From assembly GCF_003205575.1 (NCBI RefSeq), contig NZ_PYBW01000174.1:1-34116 (forward strand): a stretch of 34,116 bases of DNA, given 5' to 3'. The notes under the pieces were generated by a model, which was not told the DNA's origin, ran no database searches, and saw only the letters and a list, made by a program, of their open reading frames with translations. The stretch is from Streptomyces tateyamensis (lineage in GTDB: Bacteria; Actinomycetota; Actinomycetes; Streptomycetales; Streptomycetaceae). The position numbers and the translations under genes are program-made. Shown here in pieces: positions 26,635 through 34,116 of the stretch (positions within the stretch are counted from its first letter, which is position 1; each line of letters starts with the position of its first letter).

Positions 26635-29295
26635 TCAGTCGGCCGCTGCCCGCTGCAGGGCGCTCGCGAGCAGGGCCAGGTCGGTGGGGCCGTTGCCCAG
26701 CTCGCGGACCGGGCGGCGGGTGGGCGGGGTGCCGAGCTGCGTCACGTCGAGGGCGACCACGGTGGGGCGCAGGGTGGCGGTGCGCGGGATGCGGCCGGTG
26801 ATGCGGGCGGTCTGGAAAGCCAGGACCGCGCCGTCCGGGCGCCGCAGGTAGCCGCGGCCGGGAGTGGTGTCCGCGACCGCGGCGGCGTCGTCGACGTGGA
26901 TCAGCAGGTCGGAGTCGGCCGGGTGGTCGCTGCGCAGGGCGATGCGCCACTGGGCGGCTTCGTCGAGTTCGGTGTCGGCGGTCTGTTCGGGGTGCCCGGT
27001 GGTGGCGACCAGGTGGACGCCGAGCCGTCCGCCGCGCTGGGCCACCGCGGCCAGGGCGCGGGCCAGCGGCCGGCCGGCCGGGGAGTGCGGGGCGAGCAGC
27101 GCCTCGTAGTCGTCGACCACTACGACCAGGCGCGGCGGCGGCGCGGTGACCGTGGCGATGGCGGCGGGCGGGGCGGCGGGCGCGCCCGCCGGGGCGGACC
27201 CGCGCGGGCTCACCACCTTCGCGCTGAGCGCTTGGCCGGCGTACCAGGAGGCGAAGGAGCGGCCGTGGAACAGCTCCTCGCGGTGCGTCAGCTCGTCCAG
27301 CAGGGCCTCGGCGGTGAGCATCGCCTGCCGGGGGTCGGCGGCGGCGTCCACCAGCGCGGTGACGTGCGGCAGTTCCGCGCAGGCGGCCAGCGACGGCCCC
27401 TGGCCGCCGATCAGCAGCAGCGAGAGGCGGTCCGGGCGCTCGCTGACGGCCAGGGAGGCGATCAGGGTGCGCAGCAGCTCGCTCTTGCCGGAGCCGCGGG
27501 CGCCGCCCACCAGCAGGTGCGGCGACTCGGGGCCGGCCAGGTCGACCGTGCACAGGTCGTCCCGGGTGGTGCCGAGCAGGGCGGTGGCGGTGCCGGTGGT
27601 GCTCGGCAGGCCCTCCCAGCGGGCGGAGACCTTGGCCGGGGTGACGGTGTCCAGCTCCAGCAGGTCCAGCAGGCGCAGGGCCTCGGGGATCGGCCCGCGC
27701 GAGACCGGGGCGCTCTCGCGCAGCGGGGCCAGCGCGCGGGCCAGCCGCTCCGCCCACGGGCGGGAGACGGCGTCCAGCGCCACGCCCTCGACCGGTTCGC
27801 CGCCGGCGCGCAGGGTCAGCTGGGTGGCCACCTCGCCGGTCAGCTCGGCCACCGCACCGAGGCCGGCCGGCAGCTGCGCGGTGGTCTCGGCCAGGCAGAC
27901 CACCCGCACGTCCGAGCGCAGCACCCGGGCCAGGGCCGCCCGGGCCTCGGGCGAGCCCACGTCCCCGTCGACCAGCAGCAGGGTGGCCCCGAGCGGCTCC
28001 TCGGTGTCGAGCAGTTCGCCCAGGCGCTGTTCGGCCTGGGTGGCGTCCAATCCGAACAGCAGCCGGCAGTCCTGCCCGCGCATCGGCCGCAGGTGCGGCA
28101 GCCACAGCGCCCAGGACCAGTCCTCGGCCCGCTGCTCCGCCGGCAGCCGCCCGTCCGCCCCGACCACGACCACGCTCAGCCCGCTCGGCGGGTGCAGCAC
28201 CGCAAGCTGGGCCAGCACCGCCCGGGCCAGCCCGAGCACCCGCTCGCGCGGGCCGGTGAGGCCCAGGCTGTGACAGGCCGTCAGGTCCACCGTGACCGGG
28301 ACGGCCGGCAGCAGCGTCCCCGGGGCCGTCCCGGGGCCGCCGGGCAGGTCGCCGGTGCCCAGCCGGACCGTGAGAGCGTCCGGATGGGCCGGTACCCGCT
28401 CCCACAGCCGGGGACCCGGCCCCAGTGCGGTGAGCAGCAGGGCCGCCGGATCGGGGAAGCGCTCCCGCAGCGCGGCGGCCTGCCGGTCGCGGACCCGCAA
28501 CTGCTCCTGGCTCGCGTCCGGCGCGGCCGGGGCGGGCGTGGTCGGGCGCCCCAGGGTGCGCGAGAGCAGCGAGCGGGTGCGGCTGGGTGCGGCGGCCGCC
28601 GGAGGTGCGGGCTGCTCGGCGCTCGCCGCCGCCGGCCGCACCGCGGTTGCGGCCGGCCCGACCTGCAGGTGGCCGAGCCCGTCCGGCGTGGTGGCGCGGG
28701 CCGGGCCGGAGGAGGCGGCCAGCGTCACGGTGGACTCGCCGAGCCGCAGCAGCGCGCCCACCGGCAGCGGCCGGGGCTCCTCGCCCAGCACGCTGCCGTC
28801 CAGCAAGGTGCCGTTGGTGGAGCCGAGGTCGTGCACGGTGACCGAGCCGTCGGCGGCGAGCTGGAGGGCCAGGTGCAGGCGGGAGACGTCCGGATCGTCG
28901 AGCGGGACGTCGGCCTCGCTGGAGCGGCCGAGCCGGACCTGGCGGCCGTGCAGCCGGTGCACGCCGCCCGCGTCCGGTCCGCCGACCACGCGCAGCTCGG
29001 TCACCGCCTCGCCGGGGGCGGCCAGGGCCTGCGGATCGGGCTCGCCGAGCGCGAGCACGGCGCCGTCCAGCAGCGGGGGGTGGCCGAGCGGGGTGCGGTC
29101 GTCGATCCGCTCCGACCCGGCGTAGAGGTGCACATGCGTCGCGCTGCGCGGGCCGCGCACGCCGACCGCGCCCGCCAGCGCCACCGAGAGCGCCCCGAGC
29201 GCCGTCCCGACCGGGGCGGTGACCAGCACGTCGGTGGCGGACGCGGGCAGGCCCGCGCCCGCGCGGGGCCGGAGGACCGTCAGCCGGATCTGCAT
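26635..29295 (-). CDS. FHA domain-containing FtsK/EssC-like ATPase
   Basis: This 886-residue protein combines a beta-rich N-terminal domain (1-95), an FHA phosphothreonine-binding domain (about 99-193; G123-R124, SRLH 138-141, GSTNGT 158-163), a Pro/Ala linker (200-265) and an FtsK/SpoIIIE region like type VII secretion EssC/EccC. The first ATPase module (about 270-560) lacks a Walker A: the loop reads GPRERV at 348-353. The second has GGARGSGKS (597-605, K604) and VVVVDDYEALL (D728/D729). No membrane helix is seen, unlike EssC. ATG 29295 is chosen because the conserved MQIRLTVLRP strand starts there; the ribosome site is weak. No WXG100 or ESX genes lie nearby, and Ser/Thr kinases are divergent neighbours. 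Confidence 0.88.
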   Translation of the reverse strand: MQIRLTVLRPRAGAGLPASATDVLVTAPVGTALGALSVALAGAVGVRGPRSATHVHLYAGSERIDDRTPLGHPPLLDGAVLALGEPDPQALAAPGEAVTELRVVGGPDAGGVHRLHGRQVRLGRSSEADVPLDDPDVSRLHLALQLAADGSVTVHDLGSTNGTLLDGSVLGEEPRPLPVGALLRLGESTVTLAASSGPARATTPDGLGHLQVGPAATAVRPAAASAEQPAPPAAAAPSRTRSLLSRTLGRPTTPAPAAPDASQEQLRVRDRQAAALRERFPDPAALLLTALGPGPRLWERVPAHPDALTVRLGTGDLPGGPGTAPGTLLPAVPVTVDLTACHSLGLTGPRERVLGLARAVLAQLAVLHPPSGLSVVVVGADGRLPAEQRAEDWSWALWLPHLRPMRGQDCRLLFGLDATQAEQRLGELLDTEEPLGATLLLVDGDVGSPEARAALARVLRSDVRVVCLAETTAQLPAGLGAVAELTGEVATQLTLRAGGEPVEGVALDAVSRPWAERLARALAPLRESAPVSRGPIPEALRLLDLLELDTVTPAKVSARWEGLPSTTGTATALLGTTRDDLCTVDLAGPESPHLLVGGARGSGKSELLRTLIASLAVSERPDRLSLLLIGGQGPSLAACAELPHVTALVDAAADPRQAMLTAEALLDELTHREELFHGRSFASWYAGQALSAKVVSPRGSAPAGAPAAPPAAIATVTAPPPRLVVVVDDYEALLAPHSPAGRPLARALAAVAQRGGRLGVHLVATTGHPEQTADTELDEAAQWRIALRSDHPADSDLLIHVDDAAAVADTTPGRGYLRRPDGAVLAFQTARITGRIPRTATLRPTVVALDVTQLGTPPTRRPVRELGNGPTDLALLASALQRAAAD

Positions 29296-29700
29296 CTCGC
29301 CCGGGGTTCCCCTCTGCTCGTGATGAGTACGGGTCCGCGCCGCCGATCGCTCGGCACCGCGGCGGACCGCAGGAGCGCACCGCTGGAGTGCACTGACTGC
29401 GGCGCACCGCGGCGGTGCTGGAAGCGCCAAATGCTAGGGCCTGTCAGACAGCCTTGGGCGTCATCCTGCCACTCGGCACTGACAGTCCGCGCACCGTACC
29501 GGATTTGACGATCTTGTGATCATGGTCATGGTGGAGCCGACGGGGCATCAGGTCAAGGCGGCTTCGGCGGGGCGGCAGAACCGGCCTTCAGCCCCCTGCG
29601 TCACTCGTCTGAGTGGGGTCCGGTGGACACCGTTAGAGTTGCCGCACACCCGGGCCGCCGCCCGCGGTGGCGGGCTCGTCCAGCGCGAGGAGTGCACCAG
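29296..29700. promoter_or_regulatory. divergent control region of the FHA-FtsK gene and the first kinase gene
   Basis: This 405-base stretch has no supportable gene; open frames entering it are extensions of its neighbours. On the plus strand CTGAGT (29609-29614), a 19-base spacer and TAGAGT (29634-29639) form a plausible promoter for the kinase gene, with a leader of about 55 bases. TTGACG (29505-29510) is -35-like but has no partner. CTGTCAGACAG near 29440 is a short palindrome about 140 bases before the FHA start and could be a regulator site. Confidence 0.4.
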
Positions 29701-31485
29701 GTGCGGCCGGTCGGCAGCAAGTATCTGCTCGAGGAGACCCTCGGGCGCGGGGCCATGGGCACTGTCTGGCGCGGCCGGGTCCGGGAGGACGCCGGGCTGG
29801 CGAACCTGGCGCCGGGCCAGCTGGTCGCGGTCAAGGTGCTCAAGGAGGAGCTGGCCACCGACCAGGACATCGTGGTGCGCTTCCTGCGCGAGCGCTCGGT
29901 GCTGCTGCGCCTGAGCCACCCCAACATCGTGCGGGTGCGCGACCTGGTGGTCGAGGGCGACCTGCTGGCCCTGGTGATGGACCTGGTGGACGGCCCCGAC
30001 CTGTACCGCTACCTGCGGACCAACGGCCCGCTCAGCCCGATCGCCGCCGCCCTGCTGATGGCCCCGATCGCCGACGCGCTCGCGGTCAGCCACGCCGACG
30101 GGGTGGTGCACCGCGACCTCAAGCCGGCCAACGTGCTGCTGGCCACCGTCCGGCTGGACGGCCAGGGAGAGCAGCTGCACCCGATGCTCACCGACTTCGG
30201 CATCGCCCGGCTGGCCGACTCCCCGGGAATCACCCGGACCAGCGAGTTCGTCGGCACGCCGAGCTACGTCGCCCCCGAGTCGGCCACCGGTCGCCCGCAG
30301 ACCTCGGCGGTGGACGTCTACGCCGCCGGCATCATGCTCTACGAACTGGTCAGCGGCCGGCCCCCGTTCCAGGGCGACAGCGCGCTGCAGATCCTGCAGG
30401 CGCACCTGACCCAGGAGCCACCGCGCCCGCCCGGGATGCCCGAGCCGCTGTGGACGGTGGTCGAGCGCTGCCTGCGCAAGGAGCCCGCCCAGCGCCCGAG
30501 CGCGGTGGCGCTGGCCCAGGCACTGCGGGTGGTGGCGGCCGGCATCGGGGTGCACGCCTCGCCGGCCGCGGTGGACGCCGCGCTCGCGGTGGGTGCGCTG
30601 CTGCTGCCCCCCGAGCAGCTCGACGCGACCGGCGGGCAGCCCTTCGCCGGCGGCCGCTACGACCCCTCGGCCGCCACCCAGGTGCTGCCGCAGGGCACTG
30701 TGCCCCAGCCGGGTCCCGAGGGCACCCGGCTGCTGCCGCCGACCCCGCCGCCCGCCGCCCCGCTCCAGCCCGGCGACCCCCAGCACCCCTGGCAGACCCA
30801 GCTGCGCGCGGCCCGCGACCGCAACCAGCAGACCCAGGTCTTCGCCGCCGAGGAGTTCGCCGCGCAGGCGCCCCCGCAGGCGCCGCGCCCGTACCAGCCC
30901 TACCAGGGCCCTGGCGCGCCGCCGCCCGGCCGCCCGCCGCAGCCCTACCAGCCGGGCGGCGGCAACCCGCAGCAGGCCCACCCCGGTGCCCGCCCCGCCC
31001 CCCAGGGCCGGCAGCAGAACCCGCAGCAGGGCCACCAGCAGCAGGCGCCGCAGGCCGGCCGCGGCCGGCCCGAGCGCCCGCCGGTGGCCCCGGCGCCGTA
31101 CCAGGCCCGCCGCGGCGGCGACCAGGACTACGCGGGCCTCGGCTACCCGGAGCAGCACGCGGACCGCCGCGCCGAGCCGGCCCGTCGCCCGGAGCCGCCG
31201 CAGCACCGCGAGCCGGAGCGCGACCGGGGCCGGGACCGCGACCGGGACCGGGACGACTACGAGTCCCGCCCGCGCCGCGAGCCGCGCCCGCGCAGCCGCA
31301 ACCGGATGAACATCCCGGGCCTGGGCTGCCTCAAGGGCTGCCTGGTGGTGCTGGTAGTGCTGGCGGTCGGCGTGCTGGCACTGTGGCACTTCACCCCGTT
31401 GCCGCACTACTGGGACAACGTGCAGCACTGGTACACCCAGACCAGCAACTGGGTCACCAGCACCTGGCACTCGCTCAGCGGCTGA
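29701..31485 (+). CDS. pkaA: membrane-anchored Ser/Thr protein kinase, PkaA-like
   Basis: This 594-residue Hanks-type kinase starts at GTG 29701, backed by GAGGAG 8 bases upstream. In the kinase domain (about 8-280) are the glycine loop G15-R-G-A-M-G20, ATP lysine K45, catalytic H137-R-D139-L-K141-P-A-N144, D165-F-G167 and the activation-loop end VGTPSYVAPE. A long Pro/Gln-rich linker (about 330-480) leads to an Arg/Asp-rich stretch (RGRDRDRDRDDYESR, near 505-522). One membrane helix (about 547-562) and a 30-residue aromatic/Thr/Ser-rich outer tail follow; no PASTA domains. Position before a second kinase and prfB matches pkaA of S. coelicolor. Confidence 0.92.
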   Translation: MRPVGSKYLLEETLGRGAMGTVWRGRVREDAGLANLAPGQLVAVKVLKEELATDQDIVVRFLRERSVLLRLSHPNIVRVRDLVVEGDLLALVMDLVDGPDLYRYLRTNGPLSPIAAALLMAPIADALAVSHADGVVHRDLKPANVLLATVRLDGQGEQLHPMLTDFGIARLADSPGITRTSEFVGTPSYVAPESATGRPQTSAVDVYAAGIMLYELVSGRPPFQGDSALQILQAHLTQEPPRPPGMPEPLWTVVERCLRKEPAQRPSAVALAQALRVVAAGIGVHASPAAVDAALAVGALLLPPEQLDATGGQPFAGGRYDPSAATQVLPQGTVPQPGPEGTRLLPPTPPPAAPLQPGDPQHPWQTQLRAARDRNQQTQVFAAEEFAAQAPPQAPRPYQPYQGPGAPPPGRPPQPYQPGGGNPQQAHPGARPAPQGRQQNPQQGHQQQAPQAGRGRPERPPVAPAPYQARRGGDQDYAGLGYPEQHADRRAEPARRPEPPQHREPERDRGRDRDRDRDDYESRPRREPRPRSRNRMNIPGLGCLKGCLVVLVVLAVGVLALWHFTPLPHYWDNVQHWYTQTSNWVTSTWHSLSG

Positions 31486-31538
31486 CAGACGGTCACCGGC
31501 CGTCCGCGGACCGCCACCGGACGGTCATGATTGACGCT

Positions 31539-31548
31539 TTGTCGACAA
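31539..31548. promoter_or_regulatory. palindrome in the spacer between the two kinase genes
   Basis: TTGTCGACAA is a perfect 10-base palindrome in the 191-base spacer. A TAGGTT at 31587-31592 is a possible -10 for the second kinase. A 10-base palindrome can arise by chance, so a regulatory role is tentative. Confidence 0.3.
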
Positions 31549-31676
31549 TGCCCGGCCGGAGGTCCCCTCCAGGGCCCGGAGGCGCGTAGGTTGGACGCCG
31601 ACGCACAGACCTGTCGAGCGCTCCCGGGCCCCAGCGGGCGGCCGGGGAGCGCTCCCGCCGCCCCCACGGAGCAGCA

Positions 31677-32960
31677 TTGGCACGCAAGATCGGCAGCCGG
31701 TACACCGTGCACCAGGTGATCGGCCGGGGGTCCGCAGGCACCGTGTGGCTGGGCGAGGGACCGGACGGCCCGGTGGCCGTCAAACTGCTGCGCGAGGACC
31801 TGGCCACCGACCAGGTGCTGGTCGGCCGGTTCGTCCAGGAGCGCGCCGCGCTCACCAGCCTGGACCACCCCCGGGTGGTCGGGGTGCGCGACATGGTGGT
31901 GGACGGTGCCGACCTGGCCCTGGTGATGGAGTTGGTGCACGGCACCGACCTGCGCTCCCGGCTGGAGCGCGAGGGCGTGCTGGCCCCACAGGCCGCCGCC
32001 TCGGTGATCGCCGACGTGGCCGACGGCCTGGCCGCGGCCCATGCGGCCGGCATCGTGCACCGGGACGTCAAACCGGAGAACGTGATGCTGGACCTGGCCG
32101 CCCCGCCGGGGCCCGGCGGCGCGCCGCGCGCCAAGCTGACCGACTTCGGCATCGCCCGCCTGGTGGACGCCCCGCGCCGCACCCGGGCCACCCGGATCAT
32201 CGGCACCCCCGACTACCTGGCGCCGGAGATCATCGAGGGCCTGGAGCCGCGCGCCGCGGTCGACATCTACGCGCTGGCCACCGTGCTCTACGAGTTGCTG
32301 GCCGGCTTCACCCCGTTCGGCGGCGGCCACACCGGCGCGGTGCTGCGCCGGCACGTCACCGAGAGCGTGCCGCCGGTCCCCGGGCTGCCGGACGGCTTGT
32401 GGCGGATCATCTCCGAGTGCCTGGCCAAGGCCCCGGCCGCCCGGCTGCGGGCCGCCGAGCTGGCCGAGCGGCTTCGCGAGCAACTGCCCGGGCTGGCCGG
32501 CCTGCCGCCGCTGGCCCCGGCCGCGGCGAGCGGCGAGCCGGTCCCGCCGGTGGAGGAGGTGCTGACCCCGGGCGAGGCGGTGTACGCCGAGGTGGACACC
32601 GGCACCGGGGCCCACCGCCGCCGGCGCGGCCCGGCCGTGCCGCTGGTCCCGGCCCCGGCACCGGACTCCACCCGGGACACCCACACCAGTCTGCGCCGCC
32701 CCTCCCCCCAGGAACTGGCCGGCTACGCGGCCGAGTCGCGGGCCCAGCGGGCCGCGCCCGCCGCGCACCGGGGCGGGCGCAAGGCGCTGCTGCGCCGGCG
32801 CCGGCAGCTGGCCGTGCTGGTGGCCGTGGTGCTGCTGCTGGCCGGGGCGGTGGCGGCCTTCGCGGCCTTCGCCTCCGGCGGCCACAGCCACGCGCTGCGG
32901 CCGCCGCGGGCACCGCTGGCGGCGGTGGGGCTACCGGCCGGTCCCAGTGCCCCGCGCTAA
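31677..32960 (+). CDS. pkaB: membrane-anchored Ser/Thr protein kinase, PkaB-like
   Basis: This 427-residue Hanks-type kinase is the second of the tandem. It begins at a TTG codon (31677) with GGAG 5 bases upstream; no ATG or GTG gives a complete kinase domain, so TTG is accepted. Motifs are the glycine loop G16-R-G-S-A-G21, K36, H128-R-D130-V-K132-P-E-N134, D156-F-G158 and IGTPDYLAPEI. After the kinase domain (to about 275) comes a 100-residue Pro/Ala-rich linker, a basic stop (RRRRQ), a membrane helix (about 378-400) and a short outer tail of about 27 residues without a sensor domain. The 191-base gap allows cotranscription with pkaA or an own promoter. Confidence 0.92.
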   Translation: MARKIGSRYTVHQVIGRGSAGTVWLGEGPDGPVAVKLLREDLATDQVLVGRFVQERAALTSLDHPRVVGVRDMVVDGADLALVMELVHGTDLRSRLEREGVLAPQAAASVIADVADGLAAAHAAGIVHRDVKPENVMLDLAAPPGPGGAPRAKLTDFGIARLVDAPRRTRATRIIGTPDYLAPEIIEGLEPRAAVDIYALATVLYELLAGFTPFGGGHTGAVLRRHVTESVPPVPGLPDGLWRIISECLAKAPAARLRAAELAERLREQLPGLAGLPPLAPAAASGEPVPPVEEVLTPGEAVYAEVDTGTGAHRRRRGPAVPLVPAPAPDSTRDTHTSLRRPSPQELAGYAAESRAQRAAPAAHRGGRKALLRRRRQLAVLVAVVLLLAGAVAAFAAFASGGHSHALRPPRAPLAAVGLPAGPSAPR

Positions 32961-32964
32961 CCAT

Positions 32965-32970
32965 TAGGCT
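32965..32970 (+). promoter_or_regulatory. -10 hexamer for a leaderless prfB mRNA
   Basis: TAGGCT, a near-ideal Streptomyces -10, is followed by 6 bases (GGTGGC) and then the prfB GTG. No ribosome site lies between. The -35 position is weak. This predicts a transcript starting at the prfB start codon, separate from any readthrough from the kinase gene that ends at 32960. Confidence 0.6.
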
Positions 32971-32976
32971 GGTGGC

Positions 32977-34086
<1,110 letters not shown>

Positions 34087-34116
34087 GCGAACACGATAAC
34101 GAGGAGGGGCCCCGGA
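34087..34116 (+). other. window end after prfB
   Basis: Only 30 bases follow prfB. They contain GAGGAGGGG, which could be a ribosome site for the next gene or the left arm of a GC-rich hairpin. Nothing more can be decided. Confidence 0.3.

Noticed and set aside
29430..29460. CTAGGGCCTGTCAGACAG sequence resembling an insertion-sequence end
   Set aside because: No second inverted end, no transposase fragment and no target duplication were found. A small regulatory palindrome is simpler.
30700..31300. Repetitive Pro/Gln/Arg coding sequence as a possible DNA repeat array
   Set aside because: It is in frame in the PkaA-like kinase linker, has no regular unit, and is low-complexity protein rather than a CRISPR or satellite.

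Overview
The window looks like a stretch of streptomycete chromosome (Streptomyces, Kitasatospora or a close relative). Coding DNA is very GC-rich with G/C-biased third positions, GTG starts are frequent, and the genes found together (mtrA-mtrB-lpqB, comF, hpf, secA, an Rv3235-like gene, a 1.65-kDa-residue-class NAD-glutamate dehydrogenase, pkaA/pkaB-like kinases, prfB) are actinobacterial core genes. I see no insertion sequence, phage gene, CRISPR array or biosynthetic cluster. This is a conserved housekeeping region, and the best leads are regulatory or concern unstudied families.

Layout. (1) 1-214: the end of a ribosomal RNA operon, with 5S rRNA and a strong terminator. (2) 426-6141, minus strand: a tightly packed five-gene operon reading membrane protein, DUF4129, DUF4350, MoxR ATPase, DUF58, with GTGA stop/start overlaps, ending in its own terminator. 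(3) 6384-11065, plus strand: mtrA-mtrB-lpqB, the envelope/cell-cycle two-component system and its lipoprotein partner, divergent from the MoxR operon. (4) 11073-14926: comF (minus), hpf (plus), an orphan NarL-type response regulator (plus) and a YcaQ-like DNA glycosylase (minus). (5) 14986-16115: two overlapping GNAT acetyltransferase genes (minus) with a palindrome at their promoter. (6) 16342-21169: secA, a convergent Rv3235-like gene, a DUF6912-like gene and a HAD hydrolase. (7) 21469-26415: the large NAD-specific glutamate dehydrogenase behind a clear vegetative promoter and a separate dyad. (8) 26635-34086: an FHA-FtsK/EssC-like ATPase (minus) divergent from two membrane-anchored Ser/Thr kinases of the PkaA/PkaB type, followed by prfB.

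How the genes may work together. MtrAB-LpqB and the MoxR/DUF58 operon share one 242-bp promoter region and both point to the envelope. HPF, RF2, SecA and 5S rRNA serve translation and export. The FHA ATPase facing two kinases is a possible phosphothreonine writer-reader pair (inference). Several genes (HAD, YcaQ-like, GNAT pair, prfB, perhaps the response regulator) have a -10-like hexamer 6-7 bases before the start codon and no Shine-Dalgarno sequence, the arrangement expected for leaderless mRNAs.
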